The translations under genes were made by a program, and so were the position numbers. Positions 7,115 to 13,743 of a DNA stretch of 18,261 nucleotides are shown one piece after another. Under the pieces are notes generated by a model. That model did no database searches, had not been told where the DNA came from, and saw nothing but the letters and a program-made list of their open reading frames with translations. The DNA comes from Flavobacteriaceae bacterium UBA2765 (GTDB lineage Bacteria; Bacteroidota; Bacteroidia; Flavobacteriales; Flavobacteriaceae). Positions within the stretch are counted from its first letter, which is position 1. Each line of letters starts with the position of its first letter. The DNA lies in contig DEIV01000018.1 of NCBI GenBank assembly GCA_002352665.1, forward strand, positions 1 to 18,261, read 5' to 3'.

Positions 7115-8029
7115 ATGAAAATAACCAATTCCGTTAAGGGTTTTTTACTGGCAATAGTATCGGTTATAGCCGTTTCTAATGTATATATTTTTAGTAAAGT
7201 TGCTCTCAAAGAAGTAAGTCTACCACAGTTTGGTGTCTATTGGTTTGGTTTTGGTTTGTTGTGGATTCTGTTTTTTGCCTGGTATCGTAGATCGTTTCCA
7301 TTATTTAAAACACTTTCGCGGCGCTGTTATTTAGTCTTAATGTTATTGGGAATTTTTGAAGTAATTGGCACCTATTTTTTCTTTAAAGCCATTCATACTA
7401 TTTCGAATCCGACCATTGTTTCCTTTATCGGAAATATATCACCGGCTTTCGTTATCACTTTGAGTTTTATTATCCTCAAAGAACGGTTTAATACCTTAGA
7501 ATTTTGGGGTATAATTTTAGCATTATCAGGAGCTTTTGTGATTAGTTATAAAGGTGCAGGTTTGAAAGATATGTTTATTGATGGTGCTCAATATGTTTTA
7601 TACTCTAGTACTTTGGGAGCAATTAATGCAGTTATCATTAAACGTAAAATTGAAAAAATTCATCCTATTATTTTAACAATAAATAGAAGTTTGTTTTTAT
7701 TGATTTTTTCAATTTTAGCATTAAGCTATTTGCAAGAATCATGGTCAATATCATACAATGCATTAAAGAATATTTTTATTGGATCACTATTAGGGCCTTT
7801 TTTGACCGTGATTGCTGGTTATTTGGCACTACAATATATTCCACTTTCTCGTAAAGCAATTGTTGCCAGTACCCGTGGTTTATTTGTGTTGTTGGGTTCT
7901 TATCTTTATTTTGGAGATTTTCCTAAAACAATTGCTTTAATTGGTGGGGCGATAACCATTATTGGCGTTTTATTTATTGCTTATGGAAAAATGAGATTAC
8001 ATAAGGAAAAGTTAACTTCTCAAGAATAA
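7115..8029 (+). CDS. EamA/DMT-family membrane transporter
   Basis: An integral inner-membrane protein of 304 aa with about ten hydrophobic segments in two halves, the pattern of two EamA domains (drug/metabolite transporter superfamily). The first half ends with the typical SFIGNISPAFVITLSFIILKERFN followed by WGIILALSGAFVISYKG. The second half has LQYIPLSRKAIVASTRGLFVLLGSYLYFGD and GGAITIIGVLFIAYG. Family members export metabolites, amino acids or drugs, and substrate cannot be inferred here. It has its own promoter with a palindromic operator-like site. It is followed by an intergenic repeat and a convergent cluster, so it looks monocistronic. Confidence 0.88.
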   Translation: MKITNSVKGFLLAIVSVIAVSNVYIFSKVALKEVSLPQFGVYWFGFGLLWILFFAWYRRSFPLFKTLSRRCYLVLMLLGIFEVIGTYFFFKAIHTISNPTIVSFIGNISPAFVITLSFIILKERFNTLEFWGIILALSGAFVISYKGAGLKDMFIDGAQYVLYSSTLGAINAVIIKRKIEKIHPIILTINRSLFLLIFSILALSYLQESWSISYNALKNIFIGSLLGPFLTVIAGYLALQYIPLSRKAIVASTRGLFVLLGSYLYFGDFPKTIALIGGAITIIGVLFIAYGKMRLHKEKLTSQE

Positions 8030-8093
8030 GGATATTTTTTATGAACTTGAGTTCAATTTATGGCATAAGTTAGCATTTTTGTTTAAATGCATA

Positions 8094-8182
8094 ATGTCAT
8101 TCCGAACGAAGAATGAGGAGGAATCTTGGTAATAAGATTTCCTGTCTACCGAACAAAGCAGGCTTCTCGATCAAAATGACAT
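8094..8182. repeat. Palindromic intergenic repeat (Bacteroidota REP/MITE-like)
   Basis: The element is bounded by ATGTCATT (8094-8101) and AATGACAT (8175-8182), an 8-bp perfect inverted repeat. Inside are an imperfect stem GAATCTT/AAGATTTC (8121 onward) and a GC-richer centre. Sequences of the form TGTCATTCCGA-GAAGAATGAGGAGGAATCTT recur between genes in many Bacteroidota genomes. It lies between two convergent transcription units and could also act as a bidirectional terminator. No coding capacity is seen. Confidence 0.65.
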
Positions 8183-8251
8183 ATCCATTTAAAGTAATTA
8201 CCTAAAAAGCTTAACATTAATTTTAGTTATCAAACTCAGGTTATTAAGATG

Positions 8252-8626
8252 TTAAACAATTATTCTTTTCTCTTTAAACCATCCAGGTCTTTTTAAATAA
8301 GCTGAAAGAATCGTTAATAGAACAAATACAATTTGTGGTATATAATTATCTCCATGTTGCATATGTGCAGCAATTGTTCCGCCAAGAAATACCAAGGTAG
8401 CTATGAATCCAATTGTGAACGTTTTAGGAATTGCAAATAATAGACCTGTACCAATGGCAATAATACCTAATAGGTAAATGTTTTCAAGATAGTGAGGACT
8501 CAATTCTTCAATCATTTCTTCATAAGGTTCAAAACCAATTAGCTTTAGCGTTCCACTTATGATAAGTGCAACAGCAATAAAATAATTGATACTATTTCCG
8601 ATAATATTTTTTGTTTTTGTGTTCAT
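8252..8626 (-). CDS. DoxX-like small membrane protein
   Basis: 124 aa with four hydrophobic segments: about residues 12-30 (INYFIAVALIISGTLKLIGF), 48-68 (NIYLLGIIAIGTGLLFAIP), 70-90 (FTIGFIATLVFLGGTIAAHM) and 98-113 (QIVFVLLTILSAY). The GTLKLIGFEP, GTGLLFAIPKT and GGTIAAHMQHGD signatures are those of the DoxX-like family (PF13564). The family has no settled biochemical role; relatives are linked to quinone or oxidative-stress functions. It is the last gene of the minus-strand cluster, 30 bases after the lipoprotein gene, and is probably cotranscribed with it. Confidence 0.8.
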   Translation of the reverse strand: MNTKTKNIIGNSINYFIAVALIISGTLKLIGFEPYEEMIEELSPHYLENIYLLGIIAIGTGLLFAIPKTFTIGFIATLVFLGGTIAAHMQHGDNYIPQIVFVLLTILSAYLKRPGWFKEKRIIV

Positions 8627-8656
8627 TTGTTTTTATGTTAAACATTGTTAGTTTCA

Positions 8657-9661
8657 TTAATTTAAAAATTTAATTTTCTGAAGTTTAAAATTGTTGTTTG
8701 GTGTTGAGTTTGGGTCAACTAATTCAGGGAAGTATCCAAAACTTACATATAATTCATTGCTTATTTCAGTAAGCGTTGTTGGATAAGTTCCGTCTAAATT
8801 AGTAAATGAACTTGTTATACTTCCTGAAGTCCAATTATTAGTGGTCTCTATTTTATAAATTGCTTCGTTAAAAGAGGGGCCGGCGAAATAATTGCTTACT
8901 AATATTAAAGTATTATTATTAGTTAATAAAAGACCATCCAAAGAATTTACAGAGGTATTTAGTGTTATTTCTTGTACATTATTAACATCATTTAAAGGTA
9001 TTTTATATAAAATACCACCAAATGCCTTACCAACAATTAAATAGTTATCTGGATGATAAACAATTCCGTTTAAACCAAAAGTACCTTGTGGAACTTCAAA
9101 GATTGTGTTTGTAACTAAAACAGAAGGATTATTATTTGTGTCAATTTTATATATTACTGGTGAAAAACTATCTGTAATATATACATTTCCATTGTTATCT
9201 AAAACAAGGTCATTTAAAAAATGTCCACCTTGGTACAAACCACTAAGGTCAATTGTTTTTAATTTTGCTCCCGATATTAAATCATAGACTATGACTTCTG
9301 CTAATTGACCAATAGTAGCATTATCTGATTTTAATGATATTCCAGCATCCGAATTACAAACCAACAATCTATTATTTGTTTCATCTATTGCCATTCCAAC
9401 AACTGCAACTAAACTATTGTCAATTACAAAATCGGTCATATTTCCCAATAAATCTACTGTAATTATTTTTCCTTTATAATAAGATCCAATAAAAGTTTTT
9501 TGTTTTGAACTACTATAAACAATACCTTCAGGATATAAAGATGTTTCTTTTAATGAAATAGAGTTTGGTAATTCTTGTACATTATTATCCTCTTTTTCAC
9601 AAGAAAAAATTAAGATTGATATAAATACTATTAGTGCTGTCTTTAATATTAATGTTTTCAT
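8657..9661 (-). CDS. Lipoprotein with SMP-30/gluconolactonase-like beta-propeller
   Basis: 334 aa. The N terminus MKTLILKTALIVFISILIFS precedes Cys21, a lipoprotein signal peptide with lipobox IFSC. The residues after Cys (EKEDNN) are Lys/acidic-rich, like the lipoprotein export signal that directs Bacteroidota lipoproteins to the cell surface. The body shows repeated propeller blades: SLYPEGIVYSSSKQKTFIGS, GMAIDETNNRLLVCNSDAG, FLNDLVLDNNGNVYITDSF, GLNGIVYHPDNYLIVGK and SLDGLLLTNNNTLILVSN. The motifs PEGI, NDLV-D-NGNVYITDS and NGI resemble SMP-30/LRE-like proteins, whose members include lactonases and similar hydrolases. Catalytic activity cannot be confirmed. Its upstream region is a diverged copy of the region before the beta-barrel gene. 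Confidence 0.75.
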   Translation of the reverse strand: MKTLILKTALIVFISILIFSCEKEDNNVQELPNSISLKETSLYPEGIVYSSSKQKTFIGSYYKGKIITVDLLGNMTDFVIDNSLVAVVGMAIDETNNRLLVCNSDAGISLKSDNATIGQLAEVIVYDLISGAKLKTIDLSGLYQGGHFLNDLVLDNNGNVYITDSFSPVIYKIDTNNNPSVLVTNTIFEVPQGTFGLNGIVYHPDNYLIVGKAFGGILYKIPLNDVNNVQEITLNTSVNSLDGLLLTNNNTLILVSNYFAGPSFNEAIYKIETTNNWTSGSITSSFTNLDGTYPTTLTEISNELYVSFGYFPELVDPNSTPNNNFKLQKIKFLN

Positions 9662-9680
9662 TTTATTAGTTTTAAATTAT

Positions 9681-9767
9681 TATACGATATATTAAATATA
9701 TTTAATTAATGTAAAAAAATTATTTATTTAGCGTTTCTACTCGAGCAAATTCTTTAAGAATTGTTTT
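9681..9767 (-). repeat. Duplicated methyltransferase tail plus leader, copy A
   Basis: This 87-bp stretch aligns without gaps to 10422-10508 with 75 of 87 identical bases. The partner is the authentic 3' end of the methyltransferase gene plus the spacer before the next start codon. The copy therefore records a duplication of a gene junction, now sitting between the barrel and lipoprotein genes. Confidence 0.8.
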
Positions 9768-9773
9768 TGCGTT
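9720..9773 (-). pseudogene. Remnant of a second methyltransferase C terminus
   Basis: On the minus strand this stretch reads NAKTILKEFARVETLNK followed by TAA. It matches the intact methyltransferase end KQKIILKGFTQVETLTK at 10 of 17 residues, in the same frame and with the stop at the same place. A TAA lies just upstream in frame and the barrel gene ends 28 bp away, so only the tail survives. Retention of reading frame with synonymous and conservative changes suggests the copy came from a once functional paralogue rather than a recent duplication. Confidence 0.65.
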
Positions 9774-9801
9774 TTAATTTTTCATTTTTATAGGTTTTAT
9801 A

Positions 9802-10401
9802 TTAAAATGTATAGCCAATATGAAGTGTTGCAAACATAAGTACAGATGAGATGTCGTATTCTGAAGTGTCAAGTGTATTTGTACCGGATATTTTAGAATT
9901 ATACCCAATTCCCGCCCAAGGTTTGATATAAAAATTAAAATCAAATGGCTGCCAGGTATATCCGCCATAAGCCATAAATAAAAGATTTGTAAAGCTTTCA
10001 CTTCCTTGAATTGTATTGTTTTCAATTTTATATTCTTGTAAGCCAAGTTGCCCCCCGGCGAACCATTTTTTGTTTACTTCTGTAAAGTGATGCTCTCCAA
10101 ACAATCCATAACCTTGATTCAATCGAACATCCCAACCTTTGTTTTTATTATTTTTATTGAAATCTACAAAAACATCCGGCATGTCCATTGCATAGGCTCC
10201 AATACCTATGAGTAAATGTTCGCTATTTTTGGGTTGTATTCTTAAATGAAAGCCATAACCGCTAAATGCAAAAGTGGCGGGGTCTATTTCTACTGAGAAT
10301 TTGGTTTTACTTGTCTTTTGTTTATCATGTTGTGCAAATGCATCCAAACTGAAAGTCATCATAAGTAGGATTGCAATGGGGTAATATTTTATTGTGTTCA
10401 T
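9802..10401 (-). CDS. Predicted outer-membrane beta-barrel protein
   Basis: 199 aa. A signal peptide (MNTIKYYPIAILLMMTFSLD, cleavage likely after AFA before Gln24) is followed by alternating hydrophobic/polar strands rich in aromatic residues: KFSVEIDPATFAFSGYGFHL, HLLIGIGAYAMDMP, WFAGGQLGLQEYKI, LLFMAYGGYTWQPFDFNFYI, KPWAGIGYN. The chain ends ATLHIGYTF with a terminal Phe, typical of proteins inserted by the BAM machinery. I do not recognise a specific family or ligand. It lies 59 bases after the methyltransferase gene in the Rrf2-led cluster and is probably cotranscribed. Confidence 0.75.
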   Translation of the reverse strand: MNTIKYYPIAILLMMTFSLDAFAQHDKQKTSKTKFSVEIDPATFAFSGYGFHLRIQPKNSEHLLIGIGAYAMDMPDVFVDFNKNNKNKGWDVRLNQGYGLFGEHHFTEVNKKWFAGGQLGLQEYKIENNTIQGSESFTNLLFMAYGGYTWQPFDFNFYIKPWAGIGYNSKISGTNTLDTSEYDISSVLMFATLHIGYTF

Positions 10402-10421
10402 TATTTTAATTTTTAAATATT

Positions 10422-10508
10422 TATACGGTGTATTAATTATATTTAGTTAGTGTAAAAAAATTATTTGGTCAGCGTTTCTACTTGAGTAAATCCTTTAAGA
10501 ATTATTTT
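10422..10508 (-). repeat. Duplicated methyltransferase tail plus leader, copy B
   Basis: The partner of 9681-9767 (75/87 identical, no gaps, constant offset of 741 bp). It comprises the last 16 codons of the methyltransferase gene including the stop, plus 39 bp of the spacer that leads into the barrel gene. Confidence 0.8.
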
Positions 10509-11072
10509 CTGTTTATAGTTTAATTTATGGTTCTCTGAGAATGCAATTAGTTGCTTTTTGTCTGTCCAGGGTCCAGCTCGATTTCTTGTGGCATAAAACC
10601 ATATATAAATGCTTAGATTTTTAAGAGAGAAATAGCTTTTGGTCAATGTAAAAAAATTTCCTTTTCCAGTGGGAGTAAGGACGATAATTCGACCTTGGTC
10701 TTTTAGTAACCGTACTGATTCAGTTAAAATATGATCAACCGCTTGCTGGTTTAAATTGAATAGTACATTACATATGGTAATAACATCAAAACTATTGTCA
10801 TTGAATGGATATGTATCGGCAGCTTCAATTTTTAGCAACTTGATGCCTGTGTTTTGCACTTTTTTCGTTGCCTCTTTAAGCATTGATTCATTTGTATCAA
10901 TTCCTATTGCATTGACATTCTTTTCTGATACAGCTAACTGTAGTAATTTTCCACTACCTGTACCAATATCTAAAAGTTTAGTATGATTATCAATTTCGTC
11001 TACTACCGGACTTAAAAACTGAAAATACCAAGGTGTTTCTTGAATGTATGAAAAGAAGTTAGAAAAATTCAT
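10461..11072 (-). CDS. Class I SAM-dependent methyltransferase
   Basis: 203 aa with a Rossmann-like methyltransferase core. Motif I is LLDIGTGSGKLL (residues 33-44). The acidic ribose-binding residue is Asp59 in AIGIDTNESML. Then come EAADTYPFNDNSFDVITICN (motif for adenine binding and the strand 4 region) and the post-motif LLKDQGRIIVLTPTGKGNFF. The pattern is that of UbiE/Methyltransf_11-like enzymes acting on small molecules or lipids. The substrate is unknown. The C-terminal third (SYFSLKNLSIYIWFYATRNR) is hydrophobic and may sit at the membrane or bind a lipophilic substrate; that part is inference. It lies directly downstream of the Rrf2 regulator gene (44-base gap). A partial duplicate of its tail occurs at 9720-9773. 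Confidence 0.85.
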   Translation of the reverse strand: MNFSNFFSYIQETPWYFQFLSPVVDEIDNHTKLLDIGTGSGKLLQLAVSEKNVNAIGIDTNESMLKEATKKVQNTGIKLLKIEAADTYPFNDNSFDVITICNVLFNLNQQAVDHILTESVRLLKDQGRIIVLTPTGKGNFFTLTKSYFSLKNLSIYIWFYATRNRAGPWTDKKQLIAFSENHKLNYKQKIILKGFTQVETLTK

Positions 11073-11077
11073 ATTTA

Positions 11078-11119
11078 TTTACGTTATATAAAGAATATTT
11101 AGTCAAAATAAAAAAATTA
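11078..11119 (-). promoter_or_regulatory. AT-rich leader element before the methyltransferase gene
   Basis: The spacer carries TTTACG, then TATA-rich DNA, then ATATTTAGT and AAAAAAATTA in the same order as the leaders of the barrel gene (10422-10463) and the lipoprotein gene (9681-9722). On the sense strand all have TAATTTTTTT followed by a (C/T)TAAATAT block. It may be a shared operator or a processing/attenuation element. Confidence 0.45.
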
Positions 11120-11140
11120 ACTACTCATTTCAACGAGTAG
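11106..11140 (-). terminator. Weak hairpin overlapping the end of the Rrf2 gene
   Basis: On the minus strand CTACTC and GAGTAG (11135-11140 and 11121-11126) can pair around an 8-base loop, followed by TTAATTTTTTTATTTT. It overlaps the stop codon and precedes the methyltransferase gene, so it could be a partial terminator that lowers expression downstream. Confidence 0.4.
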
Positions 11141-11545
11141 CTCTTCGATTGTTTTTTTTGATAATTCATTTTTTAATTGATTCTCCGCTCCAGTCAAAAG
11201 GTTTTTAATTGATTTTTGAGCATTATTGGGTCTTTTCCCTTCAGCTAATATATTAAAGGAAGTTTGAAATAATGGTTTATTTTTTTCCATTGCCTCTAAA
11301 ATGTCTAAGACAGTAATTTCGGATGGTTTTTTCATAAGTCTGATTCCGCCCTGCTTGCCCTCTTTAGTTTCTATAATGTTGGCCGTATTGAGGTTTTGCA
11401 ATATTTTGACCAAGGTAGGTTTAGGGATGCTTAAAAATTTAGAGATCATGGCCGTTGATAGGAATTCGAATTGTCCTTGTTTGATTTTATCTGAAATAAA
11501 AATAACAACTAATATTGATTTTGTAAAGGATAACGAATAACTCAT
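11117..11545 (-). CDS. Rrf2-family transcriptional regulator without cysteines
   Basis: 142 aa. The winged-helix DNA-binding part spans about residues 5-75. It has the family order SFTKSILVVIFISD, LSTAMISKFLSIPKPTLVKI (helix-turn-helix), LQNLNTANIIETKEGKQGGI (wing, with the conserved GGI-L) and ITVLDILEAME. A dimerisation helix follows (QKSIKNLLTGAENQLKNELS). The protein contains no Cys at all, so it cannot hold the Fe-S cluster of IscR or NsrR. It groups functionally with cluster-free Rrf2 proteins such as CymR. It is first in the minus-strand cluster, and a 21-bp near-palindrome lies directly before its start, suggesting autorepression and control of the genes that follow. Confidence 0.85.
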   Translation of the reverse strand: MSYSLSFTKSILVVIFISDKIKQGQFEFLSTAMISKFLSIPKPTLVKILQNLNTANIIETKEGKQGGIRLMKKPSEITVLDILEAMEKNKPLFQTSFNILAEGKRPNNAQKSIKNLLTGAENQLKNELSKKTIEELLVEMSS

Positions 11546-11546
11546 A

Positions 11547-11567
11547 CTATATATACTGTATATTTAG
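11547..11567. promoter_or_regulatory. 21-bp near-palindrome at the Rrf2 gene start (probable operator)
   Basis: Arms CTATATATAC and GTATATTTAG flank a single central T and are complementary except for one pair. The site begins 1 bp upstream of the start codon and lies just downstream of the predicted transcription start, a position suited to repression. Confidence 0.6.
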
Positions 11568-11575
11568 AATGCAAA

Positions 11576-11602
11576 TAAAAATATAATTTTATTACTGTGC
11601 AA
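11576..11602 (-). promoter_or_regulatory. Probable promoter of the Rrf2-led cluster
   Basis: On the minus strand, TTG (complement of 11600-11602), 16 bp, then TATTTTTA (complement of 11576-11583), a one-mismatch TAnnTTTG. The predicted start near 11572 puts the palindrome at about +5 to +25. Confidence 0.45.
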
Positions 11603-11800
11603 GTTTTTCTTAGAAAAAGTTGAGATATAGAAATTATTTTTACGTGAATAATGGATAAGAGTTACATTGTCACTTTGAGTTAAATTCAATAGGAATTTAG
11701 TATTGCGAAGTATTTTTTAGTAAAAAATTGCTTGTTTTATACACACCACACTTATAGTGTAGCACACTAACTGACACAAATTTCTTAAATGTTATTCATG

Positions 11801-13000
11801 TTATTTTAAATTCATTTGATATAAATTATTCCTATCAAGCACAAATAAAGAATTATTTAGCAGATGTAAACCATAAGACTCTCCTTTAAAGAACACAGCA
11901 GAATCTTTTTTGCTCAATAACGCCTTAACATTTTTTGTATCTTTTTTTATAGTATATAAAAAGTCTTTTTCTATACCGGTATCAGAATTAGAAAGTGTAA
12001 AAATCGTAGTATTACTATCTAAGTATTTAATATTAGTAATGTTTATGGAAAGCCTATTTGGAGGAATGCGTTTATAATTGTCTCCAAACTTTTGATAATA
12101 TATAACGCCATCTTCGTCCGTAAATAAATTAATTTTTTCCCAAGATTGCCCTCCATCTTTTGTATAGAGCAATGTACTTGCATATCCTCCTATATATCCT
12201 TCATTTTCATTAAAAAAATCAATAGCGTTTAAAGAAACATTCTTACCGCTAAAAATAGATTGCCACGTATTACCTCCATCAGAGCTTTTATAACAACTTC
12301 CCGAAAGGGTAACTATAATAATTATTTTTTCGGAGATAATTTTGAAATCTGAAATACCGGAACTACCATTTTTCAATCCTTTTAATTCTAATTTCTCCCA
12401 ATTTTCACCTCCGTTTACAGTTTTTAGCAGAGCAAGGTTATTATTATAAGAACCCGAAATGATACCTAATTTCTTATTGTAAAATTTTATTTTAAAATAC
12501 TTAGGATTGTTATCACCATTTTCTATTAGTGTGCTAGTATCGAATACTTCCCAATGCTCTCCAAAATCATTACTTCTATAGACATATTTGTTTTCTCCAA
12601 CAACAAAGACATTTTCTTTATTAAAAGTAACTGAATGAAATGGATTTGCAAATTCTGAAAATACGTTTTCTTTCCAATGTAATCCACCATCTTTAGTACT
12701 TCTTATTCTTAATCCGTTTCCGCCAACTATAATGCCTTCCTTATTCGATTTAAAGGCTACGGCATTATAAAAATGAAAACCGGTGTTAGGAAGATGATGT
12801 ATTAGCTTTACGGTATCGTTCGTGACAGTATTGGTGAAAGTATTATTTTTCATTACTATAAGCGTTGTACCGTCTCCATCTAAATCATATGAATCTATGA
12901 TCTCCTTTACCGGAGTATATTTAGAACTAGGGGCTTGGCTAGTACACGACATAAATGATACTAGTAAAAAATAAGTAGAGTACATGAATATCTTATTCAT
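11801..13000 (-). CDS. Lipoprotein with five Asp-box (BNR/Ycf48-like) repeats
   Basis: 399 aa. The N terminus MNKIFMYSTYFLLVSFMS precedes Cys19, a plausible though imperfect lipobox. Five copies of the S/T-x-D/N-x-G-x-x-W Asp-box occur: STKDGGLHW (ends 109), RSNDFGEHW (150), KTVNGGENW (201), KSSDGGNTW (246) and YTKDGGQSW (287). They are spaced 41-51 residues apart, as expected for successive propeller blades. Residues 36-44 (DSYDLDGDG) contain a DxDxDG stretch like a calcium-binding loop. Asp-box propellers occur in Ycf48/HCF136 assembly factors, sialidases and many secreted Bacteroidota proteins; no sialidase catalytic set is evident here. It appears to be an independent transcription unit, separated from the sulfur operon by a terminator. 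Function unknown. Confidence 0.8.
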   Translation of the reverse strand: MNKIFMYSTYFLLVSFMSCTSQAPSSKYTPVKEIIDSYDLDGDGTTLIVMKNNTFTNTVTNDTVKLIHHLPNTGFHFYNAVAFKSNKEGIIVGGNGLRIRSTKDGGLHWKENVFSEFANPFHSVTFNKENVFVVGENKYVYRSNDFGEHWEVFDTSTLIENGDNNPKYFKIKFYNKKLGIISGSYNNNLALLKTVNGGENWEKLELKGLKNGSSGISDFKIISEKIIIIVTLSGSCYKSSDGGNTWQSIFSGKNVSLNAIDFFNENEGYIGGYASTLLYTKDGGQSWEKINLFTDEDGVIYYQKFGDNYKRIPPNRLSINITNIKYLDSNTTIFTLSNSDTGIEKDFLYTIKKDTKNVKALLSKKDSAVFFKGESYGLHLLNNSLFVLDRNNLYQMNLK

Positions 13001-13124
13001 TTTATGAATTGATTTTAGTTTCTGTATATTTAAATTTCAGTGGTTTCACCTTTTATACGTTAAAAATACACTTTTAAGTTCTTTTTTAATGTTACAAATA
13101 AATGAAGTTAGTTTTTTTTAACTC

Positions 13125-13157
13125 AAAAAAAAACCGAAACTGTTAAGCTTCGGTTTT
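13125..13157 (-). terminator. Intrinsic terminator of the sulfur operon
   Basis: On the minus strand AAAACCGAA (complement of 13149-13157), a 10-base loop, TTCGGTTTT and a run of nine T (complement of A 13125-13133). It lies 21 bp after the DsrE-like stop codon and ends the SQR/DsrC-like/DsrE-like unit. Confidence 0.88.
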
Positions 13158-13178
13158 CTAAAATTGGGTTTTATAAAC

Positions 13179-13709
13179 TTAGGTAAATATAATTTGTGTT
13201 CTGTCTCCATCACACAATTCATAAAATTCGCCAATAGTAATAATACTATCTACTTCATCACTTAAATCTTTTTTCTCTAATTTAAACATGTCGACTGCAA
13301 GTTTACAAGCATAGATCATACCACCACCAGCAGTGATCATTTCTAGAAACTCATCTACAGGAGGCATGTCTAATTCTCCCATTTGCTTACGCATCATTCC
13401 TGAAACAGCAGTTTCTACACCTGGTAAACCGCCAAGCATGGTAGGGAAAGGTAGTCCACCTGGCATACGCATGGCAGGATTGCCTGTTGTTGCTGTATGT
13501 AGGTGATTCATTGTTTTTTTAGTGATCCCGTCCAGGCCGAAAAAAGTAAAGAACACGTTGGTTTCAATACCCTCCATAACCGCTCCGTTAGCCATCACTA
13601 AGGTAGCGTACACATCTTCTAAAGATCCTTTAGCACAGATAATACAAACTTTTTCTAAAGGTTTTTTTTCTTTTATTTCCTTTTTTTTCTCTATTTCTTT
13701 TGTTTCCAT
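13179..13709 (-). CDS. DsrE/DsrF/DrsH-like sulfur-transfer protein (DsrE2 type)
   Basis: 176 aa, DsrE2-like (PF13686). After a very charged N terminus (METKEIEKKKEIKEKKPLEK) come the Rossmann-like core KVCIICAKGSLEDVYATLVM and VMEGIETNVFFTFFGLDGI. A Gly/Met/Pro-rich middle follows (NPAMRMPGGLPFPTMLGGLP), then the family signature AGGGMIYACKLAVDMF with Cys135, the position expected to carry persulfide sulfur. Cys22, Cys25 and Cys166 are also present. DsrE-family proteins relay sulfane sulfur between donors such as TusA or rhodanese and acceptors such as DsrC/TusE. It is the last gene of the operon, 34 bases after the DsrC-like gene, so it and that carrier probably exchange sulfur. The lysine/glutamate tail is unusual and may mediate contact with a partner or the membrane surface; that is inference. 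Confidence 0.87.
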   Translation of the reverse strand: METKEIEKKKEIKEKKPLEKVCIICAKGSLEDVYATLVMANGAVMEGIETNVFFTFFGLDGITKKTMNHLHTATTGNPAMRMPGGLPFPTMLGGLPGVETAVSGMMRKQMGELDMPPVDEFLEMITAGGGMIYACKLAVDMFKLEKKDLSDEVDSIITIGEFYELCDGDRTQIIFT

Positions 13710-13743
13710 TTTTTAGTTTTTTAGCTATTACTTAGTCATTTAT

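Noticed and set aside
8211..8255. TTAACAT/ATGTTAA inverted repeat at the 3' end of the DoxX-like gene as a terminator
   Set aside because: Only 7-bp AT-rich arms with a 31-base loop and no good T tract; not convincing.
9774..10046. Minus-strand open frame of 90 codons overlapping the barrel gene
   Set aside because: It is a shifted frame inside the 199-aa barrel gene, which has a signal peptide and a proper C-terminal Phe; the shifted frame has neither.
11670..11760. TGTCACTTTGAG-like stretch and an ACACT-TAT-AGTGT hairpin between the Rrf2 gene and the Asp-box lipoprotein gene
   Set aside because: It could be a worn intergenic repeat or a terminator, but arms are short, no T tract follows the hairpin on the minus strand and no second copy is seen in the window.
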